Source of the DNA: Christensenellaceae bacterium
GTDB taxonomy: Bacteria; Bacillota; Clostridia; Christensenellales; Borkfalkiaceae
Length of the DNA stretch: 8,018 bases
Direction of reading: 5' to 3'
Assembly: GCA_948482865.1 (NCBI GenBank)
Contig: CAOMHR010000070.1
Coordinates: 1-8,018 of the forward strand
A model generated the notes under the pieces. That model worked only from the letters and a program-made list of their open reading frames with translations, was not told where the DNA came from and ran no database searches. Numbering within the stretch: position 1 is the stretch's first letter; each line of letters begins with the position of its first letter. Made by a program: the position numbers and the translations under genes. Of this stretch, positions 1 through 5,222 are shown one piece after another.

Positions 1-1
1 A

Positions 2-1246
2 CAGGAAGAGAGTGCAAACACATCAAAGCGCATCAAGTTCGGTAAAAAGATTAATGCCGAAAAGGGCAGAATTCCAAATTTTGTTTACGGTTACGACAAA
101 ACACCGGGCGACGTTTTCAACCTTAACATCAACGAGAAAGAAGCTCAAGTCGTCCGCCGCATATTCCATATGTACACGGAAGAGAGCTATGGTGCCAATA
201 AGATAGGGCAGATCCTGAACGGTGAAAATATCAAGACTAAGTTCGGAAACAACTGGACGCAGGAATCAGTCTGCCGTATTCTCACGAATGAAATTTATAT
301 GGGCAAGGTTATCAACGGCAAAGTGGAAGTTGCCGACTTCCTGACCGGTATTCGCAGAAATAAAAGCGAGGAAGAATGGTGTGTCGTAGAGAAACCCGAG
401 CTTGCTCTCATATCGAAAGAGCTGTTCGAGCACACGCAGGAGATAATGGCAAGCCGAAGCGAGAAGTTCAAGACGTTCAACAAGCGGACGAGCAATCGGC
501 ATTTGTTTTCAACGCTCATTGTCTGTAAAGATTGCGGTTGGTCGTTTCGCCAGATTACGAGGACTTACCAGAACACTTATGTTCGTTGGGTTTGCTCGGG
601 CAGGAACGGACGTGGCGCAAAGACCTGTTGCAATGCGACGAGCATCGGCGAAGACGTTTTAATCAAAAAGCTGAACGAGTATTTCCGCAATTACATAAAA
701 AACAAAGATAAGATAATCGAGCACGTTGTTGATGAGTTCCATAAGGTCTATAAGGAAGAGGACGTCAACTTACAACAGGAAAAAGAGCTGACAGCCGAAT
801 ACGAGAAACTGAAAGCGTTCCGTGTAAAATATATGGATATGTTTGCAGCCGAGATGATAAGCAAGGAAGAATTCAACAATCACGTCGGCGACAGCAAACA
901 GAGAATGGAAAAGATTGAAAGCGAATTAAAGCTCGTCAAGCACAGGATTTCCAAAACCGGAGAGCTGAAAAGCATTTTAGAAAAGACTTTCAAAACGATA
1001 GAAGACATTATAGAAACGGGCGAAATGACAAACGGTCAGCTTCGGAAAATCATAGAGAAAATCGAGGTTGACCACGATGGAAACGTAGATATTTATATGA
1101 AATTAATCGAGAGGCTAAACCTTGCCCGTACCGTTCCAATAAGTGGGTGTCTGACATACGGTAGTAATTTATTAGAACGTTTTGAATATTTGTTAAAGCT
1201 AATCACTAAAGCGGGGCGATTTTTGTATAAAATCGCCCCGCTTTAG
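2..1246 (+). CDS. Large serine recombinase, 3' portion (5' end off window)
   Basis: The reading frame is open from base 2, giving 414 visible residues; the N-terminal catalytic resolvase domain with the active serine lies to the left. The first ~60 residues (GYDKTPGD, then EAQVVRRIFHMYTE) begin the Recombinase DNA-binding domain (PF07508 type), which continues through IGQILN and ILTNEIYMGKV. A zinc ribbon follows at visible residues ~170-215, with ligand candidates C175, C178, C198 and C209/C210. A long charged coiled coil spans ~242-318. Family members of this type cut and rejoin DNA through a serine-linked intermediate to move an integrative element, usually a conjugative or mobilisable element or a prophage; that role here is inferred from family. 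After the usual family ending (GNVDIYMKL, residues ~360-368) there are about 40 more residues, the last 14 encoded by a hairpin. The methionine codon at 170 is internal and should not be taken as a start. Confidence 0.9.
   Translation, partial: QEESANTSKRIKFGKKINAEKGRIPNFVYGYDKTPGDVFNLNINEKEAQVVRRIFHMYTEESYGANKIGQILNGENIKTKFGNNWTQESVCRILTNEIYMGKVINGKVEVADFLTGIRRNKSEEEWCVVEKPELALISKELFEHTQEIMASRSEKFKTFNKRTSNRHLFSTLIVCKDCGWSFRQITRTYQNTYVRWVCSGRNGRGAKTCCNATSIGEDVLIKKLNEYFRNYIKNKDKIIEHVVDEFHKVYKEEDVNLQQEKELTAEYEKLKAFRVKYMDMFAAEMISKEEFNNHVGDSKQRMEKIESELKLVKHRISKTGELKSILEKTFKTIEDIIETGEMTNGQLRKIIEKIEVDHDGNVDIYMKLIERLNLARTVPISGCLTYGSNLLERFEYLLKLITKAGRFLYKIAPL
1206..1246 (+). terminator. 18-bp perfect hairpin overlapping the recombinase stop
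   Basis: Bases 1206-1223 (CTAAAGCGGGGCGATTTT) are the exact reverse complement of 1229-1246, with a 5-nt loop. The GC-rich core flanked by A and T runs resembles a bidirectional intrinsic terminator, but the T-tract after the descending arm is only TTT followed by AGTACG. The recombinase stop codon TAG is formed by the last three bases of the descending arm. A terminator is the likeliest role; an element-end structure is the alternative. Confidence 0.55.
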
Positions 1247-1434
1247 TACGCACAGTCTGTTTTGTAAGTTATAGCAACTTATTTGAAATAACATATTTGA
1301 TTCGTTGGCATTAACTCAAAGCAGGGGAAGGAAACTATCGGGCTTTTTGCAATGCGGTGGATCAGAAACAGTCATATATGATTTAATAAAATATTTTTTG
1401 GGAGTACATTTTAAAAAGTGACTAAAACTAAATA
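1247..1434. other. Intergenic stretch without a recognised gene
   Basis: No convincing coding frame or RNA gene is seen between the recombinase and the tRNA terminator. A short perfect dyad, TAAGTT (1265-1270) and AACTTA (1276-1281), is present. The stretch probably contains the boundary between the mobile element and the host chromosome, but no direct repeat marking an attachment site could be identified within the window. Confidence 0.5.
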
Positions 1435-1470
1435 AAAACGGGGTTAAATCGTATGATTTAACCCCGTTTT
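1435..1470 (-). terminator. Intrinsic terminator of the tRNA-Pro gene
   Basis: A perfect 16-bp stem pairs 1435-1450 with 1455-1470 around the loop GTAT. Read on the minus strand it follows the tRNA 3' CCA by one base and ends in GTTTTTATTT, a good T-tract for leftward transcription. Confidence 0.85.
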
Positions 1471-1471
1471 C

Positions 1472-1547
1472 TGGTTGAGGCGACGGGATTTGAACCCACG
1501 ACCTTATGGTCCCGAACCATACGCGCTACCAACTGCGCTACGCCTCA
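1472..1547 (-). tRNA. tRNA-Pro (anticodon CGG)
   Basis: The minus strand folds into a complete 76-nt cloverleaf. The acceptor stem TGAGGCG/CGCCTCA is fully paired. The D stem is GCGC/GCGC around AGTTGGTA, and the anticodon stem is TATGG/CCATA around loop TTCGGGA. The T stem is GTGGG/CCCGT (two G-U wobbles) around TTCAAAT. The anticodon CGG lies at 1512-1514 and reads CCG (proline). G37, discriminator A73 and an encoded CCA (1472-1474) are present. The body closely resembles bacterial tRNA-Pro. The first pair is U1-A72, whereas bacterial tRNA-Pro normally has C1-G72. It has its own promoter and terminator and is transcribed alone. Confidence 0.95.
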
Positions 1548-1557
1548 GTACAGTAGT

Positions 1558-1586
1558 ATTATATATTTAATTCTTTTTACAGTCAA
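1558..1586 (-). promoter_or_regulatory. Sigma-70-type promoter for tRNA-Pro
   Basis: On the minus strand, -35 TTGACT (1581-1586) and -10 TATAAT (1558-1563) are separated by exactly 17 bp. The predicted start is near 1551, a few bases before the mature tRNA 5' end at 1547. Spacing and consensus match are near ideal for a stable-RNA promoter. Confidence 0.85.
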
Positions 1587-1605
1587 ACGATTTTGGAAAC
1601 ATTTA

Positions 1606-1634
1606 TTGACAGCTTTTATTTATTGTGCTAAAAT
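1606..1634 (+). promoter_or_regulatory. Strong promoter for the 42-aa ORF; predicts a leaderless mRNA
   Basis: TTGACA (1606-1611), a 17-bp spacer and TAAAAT (1629-1634) preceded by TGC (an extended -10). With the -10 ending at 1634, the expected +1 is 1641, which is the A of the ATG. It faces away from the tRNA-Pro promoter. Confidence 0.8.
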
Positions 1635-1640
1635 TATGCT

Positions 1641-1769
1641 ATGACAATTCATCACGACAAATTAGCTTACGGAAAACTTGAAGAAAGTATGGAAGAACTT
1701 TCTGAAGAAGATATTGCAAAAATGCTTGAAGAGCTGAACGACGAAGAGCAGGACGAAAGCGAAGAATAA
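1641..1769 (+). CDS. Small acidic protein of 42 residues, unknown function
   Basis: The ORF begins MTIHHDKLAYGKL and continues into a strongly acidic, probably helical tail (SEEDIAKMLEELN, then mostly D and E), with no signal peptide or membrane segment. I do not recognise it as a characterised family. It is supported as a real gene by a near-consensus promoter ending six bases before the ATG and by an intrinsic terminator 11 bases after the stop, making a self-contained transcription unit. There is no Shine-Dalgarno sequence, and the predicted transcript starts at the ATG. The two adjacent histidines and the acidic tail could bind metal or a basic partner, but that is speculation. A small regulatory RNA whose frame is open by chance is a less likely alternative. 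Confidence 0.7.
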   Translation: MTIHHDKLAYGKLEESMEELSEEDIAKMLEELNDEEQDESEE

Positions 1770-1780
1770 ATTGTAACTAC

Positions 1781-1807
1781 GCCCGAAAATTTTCGGGCTG
1801 TTTTTTG
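1781..1807 (+). terminator. Intrinsic terminator after the 42-aa ORF
   Basis: GCCCGAAAA (1781-1789) pairs with TTTTCGGGC (1790-1798); the innermost A/T pairs open to form the loop. TGTTTTTTG follows. It separates this unit from the flavin reductase gene, which has its own promoter. Confidence 0.85.
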
Positions 1808-1828
1808 CTATAAATTAAAAGGCTTGTA

Positions 1829-1858
1829 TTGACAAATTCATAAACTGCATATTATATT
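1829..1858 (+). promoter_or_regulatory. Promoter for the flavin reductase-like gene; predicts a leaderless mRNA
   Basis: TTGACA (1829-1834), then TATATT (1853-1858) at 18 bp or TTATAT (1852-1857) at 17 bp. The expected +1 is 1864-1865, at or next to the A of the ATG at 1865. There is no purine-rich ribosome binding site between promoter and start codon. Confidence 0.75.
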
Positions 1859-1864
1859 ATCAAT

Positions 1865-2776
1865 ATGAAAGATTTCAAAGATTTAAGGATAGTAGATAAT
1901 TTTTACCAGACGTCGGCCTTTTTCCCTATGCCGACTATTTTGGCGGGCACGGTTTCGGAAAGCGGACAAACTAATCTCGGCGCGTATTCGCTGTGTTTTC
2001 CTTATTACGTTGCGGGAAAAAACTATTACGCAATGCTTTTGGAGTGCAGGAACAATTCCAATACCGCGCAGAACATTTTACGCAATAAAAAGGTTTCGCT
2101 CAATTTTATTACCGATAAAAGAAAGTATTTCAAAGAAGCGGTGAGGCTGGGCTTCCCCGGCGACAGCACCGAAGAGAAAATGAAGAATTGTATTTTCACG
2201 CTTAAGGAAAGTAAAATTGAAAAAAGCAGACCTAAAATTATAGGCGAAGCCTATCAGGTATTCGAATGCAGTTGGGACGACAGTCTTGAAGACGCGTATC
2301 TGAACAAAGCGGGAAATTTAGATGGATACGAGCCGCCGTACAGAAATTTTAACGGCATAACTTCAAGGTTCGGCGCGCACTTCATTTTAAAAATAGATAA
2401 AATTCTGATTAAACCCAAATATTACGGCGCTATTGTGGACGGGGTCGACTGTAAAAACTTCCCCGCAGTTCCCGTGGATTACGGTTATCGCGACAGTACT
2501 AATTTCTGGTATACAAAATTTAAAAAGCCTATACCGGAAAAAATCCGCGTGAAGGAAGGGGACGTAAATTCTGTAAAATACGCCGCTTCGAGAATAGACC
2601 CCGAAGTAAAATTTACCGACGGCGCGTGCGCAAGGCTTACGAAAATACCGCGGATATTTTTAAATGCCGCGCTCAGTCAGATGGTTGCAATTGCAAAGCA
2701 GGAAGGAATTTCTCTGATAGACGAAAAGACGCTTGACATAATAAACGACAAACGCCGCAGCGAGAAAAAGAAATAA
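1865..2776 (+). CDS. Flavin reductase-like FMN-binding split-barrel protein
   Basis: 303 residues. Residues ~12-190 match the flavin reductase-like (FMN split-barrel) domain: DNFYQTSAFFPMPTILAGTV, then SGQTNLGAYSLCFPYY, then NTAQNILRNKKVSLNF. These follow the family's conserved P-x-P, N-L-x-x-Y-S and T-x-x-N-I-x-x-x-x-x-x-x-N pattern around the flavin. Such proteins bind FMN and either reduce flavin with NAD(P)H or act as redox flavoproteins; the substrate cannot be told from sequence. Residues ~254-296 (CARLTKIPRIFLNAAL, then IAKQEGISLID) form a separate short helical tail resembling the PCP_red-type domain. No signal peptide or membrane segment is seen, so it is probably cytoplasmic. The start is fixed: a TAA lies in frame at 1841, no other start codon intervenes, and the family's first strand begins soon after. 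It converges with the ferritin/PNPOx operon across a shared terminator. Confidence 0.85.
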   Translation: MKDFKDLRIVDNFYQTSAFFPMPTILAGTVSESGQTNLGAYSLCFPYYVAGKNYYAMLLECRNNSNTAQNILRNKKVSLNFITDKRKYFKEAVRLGFPGDSTEEKMKNCIFTLKESKIEKSRPKIIGEAYQVFECSWDDSLEDAYLNKAGNLDGYEPPYRNFNGITSRFGAHFILKIDKILIKPKYYGAIVDGVDCKNFPAVPVDYGYRDSTNFWYTKFKKPIPEKIRVKEGDVNSVKYAASRIDPEVKFTDGACARLTKIPRIFLNAALSQMVAIAKQEGISLIDEKTLDIINDKRRSEKKK

Positions 2777-2785
2777 ATAATGAAA

Positions 2786-2818
2786 AAAGCGGCGCGGACA
2801 ACAAGTCCGCGCCGCTTT
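2786..2818. terminator. Bidirectional terminator between convergent genes
   Basis: A perfect 14-bp GC-rich stem pairs 2786-2799 with 2805-2818 around the loop AACAA. On the minus strand it is followed by T-rich sequence (TTTTTTCATT), terminating the ferritin/PNPOx operon. On the plus strand it ends CGCTTTAATTT, serving the flavin reductase gene. Confidence 0.85.
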
Positions 2819-2821
2819 AAT

Positions 2822-3235
2822 TTACAGTTCAAACGTTTGTATTTTAAAATCACAGTAGTATTCCGCTTTTTTGGCGGTAAATTTTAAAACGCAATAATCC
2901 GGGTCGGTTACGCCCTGTTTATAGAATAATTTATCGCCGAATTTCCAAATCATATCTTTTGTAGGCTGGTCGGTGCAAATTTCCATTTCGCCGGTTATAG
3001 ATACGCCTTGATATTTAAACCTGCCGCGGTTATAAAAATAGACGCAAGCCTTGTTATTTCCGGTAAAATGCTTAATTTTGTTTGACGACGTGTTGGTGCT
3101 GAAATATACAGCGTTTCCGTCTATTTTGCGCGGCGCAAGCATTGCGCGGATAACAGGATAACCCTGTTCGTCAACTGACGCGATAAACGCCGTCTTTTGT
3201 TCGGAAATGAATTTGAATAGCTGATTTTTATCCAT
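2822..3235 (-). CDS. Pyridoxamine 5'-phosphate oxidase-like FMN-binding protein
   Basis: 137 residues, a single split-barrel domain of the PNPOx-like (general stress protein 26-type) superfamily. Features seen are an N-terminal helix, strand TAFIASVDEQGYPVIRAM (15-32), the VYFSTNTSSNKIKHF segment (43-57) whose S/T and K residues typically contact the FMN phosphate, KACVYFYNRG (62-71) and VSITGEMEI (78-86). Small members of this superfamily bind FMN or related cofactors and act in redox or stress responses; true PdxH activity is not implied. The gene begins 24 bp after the ferritin stop with no promoter visible between, so it is probably the second gene of that operon. No Shine-Dalgarno sequence precedes its ATG, which may make translation depend on coupling to ferritin. 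FMN-assisted release of ferritin iron is a plausible but unproven link. Confidence 0.85.
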   Translation of the reverse strand: MDKNQLFKFISEQKTAFIASVDEQGYPVIRAMLAPRKIDGNAVYFSTNTSSNKIKHFTGNNKACVYFYNRGRFKYQGVSITGEMEICTDQPTKDMIWKFGDKLFYKQGVTDPDYCVLKFTAKKAEYYCDFKIQTFEL

Positions 3236-3259
3236 TGTTTTTGGGTCGGTTTTAAAAAT

Positions 3260-3778
3260 TTACATCGCGGGACCGGTGGCGGAAGGGGTGTACACGCGTG
3301 CAGCGAGTTCCTGGTTAAGCGCATACAGTCCTTTTGCGTCGTGTCCGAACATTTTGAATTTTTTAATCTGGTCTTCGGCATTTTTTTCTTCTTCGCCCTG
3401 TTCCTTAATGAACCAGTCCAAAAACTGCATTGTTTTAAAATCCTTGGTTTCAAAAGCAAGCGCGTAAATGTTGTTAATAAGCGAAGTTACGTATTTTTCG
3501 TGTTCGAATCCCGCATTCAAAGGTTCTATTGCGGAAGAAAAAGTTTTGTCGGGTTTTGCAATTGCGTCAAAGGTAACGCGGTATCCGTTGTCTATAAGAT
3601 AGCGGCGGATCATCATTGCGTGGTCGCGCTCTTCGTGCGCCTGAATTTCGTACCAGTGGGCAAAGCCGTCTAAACCTTCGTCCGCGTAGTAGTTTGCAAA
3701 TTCAAGGTAGAGATAGCCCGAATAAAGTTCTTTATTTACCTGTTCGTTTAAAAGATTTGCTATTTTTGTATTTAGCAT
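3260..3778 (-). CDS. ftnA: Non-haem ferritin (FtnA type)
   Basis: 172 residues, the normal length for prokaryotic ferritin. The four-helix bundle carries the complete diiron ferroxidase set at the positions used in E. coli FtnA: E17, E50, H53, E94, Q127 and E130, plus nearby E49, E126 and E129. Y24 is also present. Ferritin assembles into a 24-subunit cytoplasmic shell that oxidises Fe(II) with oxygen or peroxide and stores it as ferric mineral. The start at 3778 is preferred because GGAGG (3786-3790 on the minus strand) lies 7 bases upstream and the protein then begins MLNTKIANLLNEQ like other ferritins. An in-frame ATG at 3844 lies upstream of the predicted promoter -10. A PerR-like box overlaps the promoter. 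The PNPOx-like gene follows 24 bp downstream. This is a full active-site ferritin rather than bacterioferritin, as the family's haem-ligand methionine context is not seen. Confidence 0.95.
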   Translation of the reverse strand: MLNTKIANLLNEQVNKELYSGYLYLEFANYYADEGLDGFAHWYEIQAHEERDHAMMIRRYLIDNGYRVTFDAIAKPDKTFSSAIEPLNAGFEHEKYVTSLINNIYALAFETKDFKTMQFLDWFIKEQGEEEKNAEDQIKKFKMFGHDAKGLYALNQELAARVYTPSATGPAM

Positions 3779-3807
3779 TAAAGTGCCTCCATCTTTCGTG
3801 ATATAAT

Positions 3808-3822
3808 GTAGAATAATTATAG
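3808..3822 (-). promoter_or_regulatory. PerR-like box over the ferritin -10 and start
   Basis: The minus strand reads CTATAATTATTCTAC, matching the 7-1-7 Bacillus PerR consensus TTATAATNATTATAA at 11 of 14 fixed positions. PerR is a Fur-family peroxide sensor known to control iron-storage and peroxide-defence genes in Firmicutes. Six of the matched bases are the -10 hexamer itself, so part of the match is unavoidable. Confidence 0.4.
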
Positions 3823-3844
3823 TATAAATCATTGCAAAATGCAA
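3816..3844 (-). promoter_or_regulatory. Promoter of the ferritin operon
   Basis: On the minus strand, -35 TTGCAT (3839-3844) and -10 TATAAT (3816-3821) with a 17-bp spacer. The expected start is near 3809, giving a leader of about 30 nt that contains the GGAGG ribosome binding site. Confidence 0.8.
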
Positions 3845-3848
3845 TAAT
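3828..3848. promoter_or_regulatory. Inverted repeat over the ferritin -35
   Basis: ATCATTGCA (3828-3836) and TGCAATAAT (3840-3848) form a 9-3-9 dyad with one mismatch, overlapping the -35 hexamer. Its symmetry and position suit a repressor operator, such as one for a Fur-family dimer, but no specific regulator can be named. Confidence 0.35.
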
Positions 3849-3880
3849 AATTTAAAAATATAATAGGCTTTGATGTGAGA

Positions 3881-5101
3881 TTATTTCAAAGATTTCCAAA
3901 CCAAATCTACAACGGTTTCAAAATCTTTTTCGTCAAAATAGCTTTCACAGAAAGTCAGAATATTGTTTTTGTGTTTGAAGATTTTTCTTATTAATTCTTT
4001 TTGAACATTTTCGTTTGCGCTACCGCGTGATAAACTTGCGTGACAGGCAGGGCAAAGTTTAGCCAGATTGTCAACATTATCCAATTCCTTGTTTTTGCCT
4101 AAAGAAATCATATGATGAATTTCAAAATGATACCTGCCGGTTTTTGCTTCTATATGAGTTCTGTCTTTTATGTCGTAATCGTCACAACAGCAAACGCATT
4201 TATCTTCAGTAAGATACTTTACGTAACTGACGATGGAAAAGTCTCTTTTAAAGGAATTATTTTCTTCGGTAGCGTTTATCAATTTTTTAAAATTTATCAA
4301 GTCTGTTTTTGTCAGTTTTCTGTTGAAAACATTGTGGGTATAATAAGCTAACCTGTTTTCAAAAGTTGTGTTGTCGCTTTCAAGAGGTTGGGCGCAATCG
4401 AAATAAGTTACAACTCCGTCTGTTTTAATTGAAATAAAATTAAAGTTTTCTTTAAATGCCGCTACTCTGTATTCGTTTATGAAACCGATATTTGTGGCAT
4501 ACCAGTATATATTGAATCTCAACTGGGTTTCTCTTTTTTTACCTGATCTGTAATCCGGCTGAAATTCTCTGAAATTATAGTTGACAACATATACCGGCAC
4601 GTTAAGCTGGTCAATTAACAGCCTGACGCGCTTCGTTTCCTGCGCGCTGTTTTTTACGTAGTCCATAGTCAATAAATTTCTGCTTCTGTCTAAACTTGCG
4701 CGTAGTTCCGAAAAGCCGCGTATAAACATCTTTTTTTCTTCAGTCAGATGCGGTTCGTATATAAAAGCAGAATTAAGTATTTTTCTGTTCAAACGGTTAA
4801 AAAAATTATCTTTTGTAAGCCCAAGGTCATTTTCAAGTGGGAAAACTATATCGGCTTTAGGATATAACGCATTTCCTTTTTGCCAATATGGATAAGGTTT
4901 TGATATTTCATTAGCCTGAATAATAAAAGTCTGCTTGGATTTTAAGCATAACGCTTTGTTGTCATATACTTTTGAATAGTTTCTGTATGTAGAATAAGTA
5001 TAAATAAACTTGCCGTTGTTCGTAAATTCGTATTTACCGTAAAATGCACCAAGCAAAAAAGGGGGGACGTCGTTATTATCTAAAAATTCACTGACTTTCA
5101 T
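3881..5101 (-). CDS. HNH endonuclease, likely the restriction enzyme of an R-M system
   Basis: 406 residues. The C-terminal ~110 form an HNH (beta-beta-alpha metal) nuclease: C302 and C305 pair with C350 and C353 as a probable zinc site, EIHH (327-330) supplies the first histidine, N345 the asparagine and H354 the last histidine. HNH nucleases cut DNA using one metal ion; type IIS enzymes such as Eco31I and MnlI are known HNH examples. I do not recognise residues 1-290, presumably target recognition. The segment around FIRGFSELRASLDRSRN (126-142) vaguely recalls LAGLIDADG-like recognition folds, but the key acidic motif is not convincing. It diverges from the two-domain methyltransferase 121 bp away, which strongly suggests a restriction-modification pair. 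AGGAGA (minus strand) lies 5 bases before the ATG. The gene is AT-rich compared with the neighbouring flavin reductase gene, consistent with transfer. No terminator is visible before the ferritin promoter. Confidence 0.85.
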   Translation of the reverse strand: MKVSEFLDNNDVPPFLLGAFYGKYEFTNNGKFIYTYSTYRNYSKVYDNKALCLKSKQTFIIQANEISKPYPYWQKGNALYPKADIVFPLENDLGLTKDNFFNRLNRKILNSAFIYEPHLTEEKKMFIRGFSELRASLDRSRNLLTMDYVKNSAQETKRVRLLIDQLNVPVYVVNYNFREFQPDYRSGKKRETQLRFNIYWYATNIGFINEYRVAAFKENFNFISIKTDGVVTYFDCAQPLESDNTTFENRLAYYTHNVFNRKLTKTDLINFKKLINATEENNSFKRDFSIVSYVKYLTEDKCVCCCDDYDIKDRTHIEAKTGRYHFEIHHMISLGKNKELDNVDNLAKLCPACHASLSRGSANENVQKELIRKIFKHKNNILTFCESYFDEKDFETVVDLVWKSLK

Positions 5102-5113
5102 TGGTGTCTCCTA

Positions 5114-5135
5114 ATATTAAATTATTTTTTAATAT
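5114..5135. promoter_or_regulatory. Perfect 8-bp inverted repeat over the nuclease promoter
   Basis: ATATTAAA (5114-5121) and TTTAATAT (5128-5135) flank a 6-bp gap and cover the predicted -10 and start of the HNH gene. It could be an operator delaying nuclease expression. High AT content makes chance palindromes common. Confidence 0.35.
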
Positions 5136-5160
5136 AATACACTATTTGTTGTTTTTTCAA
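5131..5160 (-). promoter_or_regulatory. Candidate promoter of the HNH nuclease gene
   Basis: On the minus strand, TTGAAA (5155-5160) and TATATT (5131-5136) are separated by 18 bp, giving an expected start near 5124 and a ~23-nt leader containing AGGAGA. The region is very AT-rich, so alternatives are possible. Confidence 0.55.
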
Positions 5161-5210
5161 ACAGATTATGATAACATATTTTATGAGGTAAAAAAAAGAT
5201 ACCCCTCACT

Positions 5211-5216
5211 AAGGAG
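5211..5216 (+). promoter_or_regulatory. Ribosome binding site of the methyltransferase
   Basis: AAGGAG lies 6 bases before the ATG at 5223 and fixes that start, which also places the C5 motif I (FCGAGG) at the usual distance from the N-terminus. Confidence 0.85.
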
Positions 5217-5222
5217 AACCGT

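Noticed and set aside
266..519. Minus-strand open frames across the recombinase
   Set aside because: They are antisense to a strongly conserved recombinase and zinc-ribbon region and show no family features or ribosome binding site.
1311..1380. Short minus-strand peptide beginning near 1376 (MTVSDPPHCKKP)
   Set aside because: Only ~19 codons, with no ribosome binding site, promoter or recognised similarity; probably chance.
1472..1547. tRNA-Pro gene as the attachment site of the element on the left
   Set aside because: The visible recombinase is serine-type, which does not usually use tRNA genes, and no repeat of the tRNA 3' end is seen elsewhere in the window.
3276..3673. Plus-strand open frames opposite the ferritin gene
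   Set aside because: They are antisense to a ferritin with all active-site residues intact; the translations look random and no promoter precedes them.
3779..3844. Longer ferritin start at the in-frame ATG at 3844
   Set aside because: It lies within the -35 region and upstream of the -10, and the added residues (MHFAMIYT) are not ferritin-like; GGAGG precedes the ATG at 3778.
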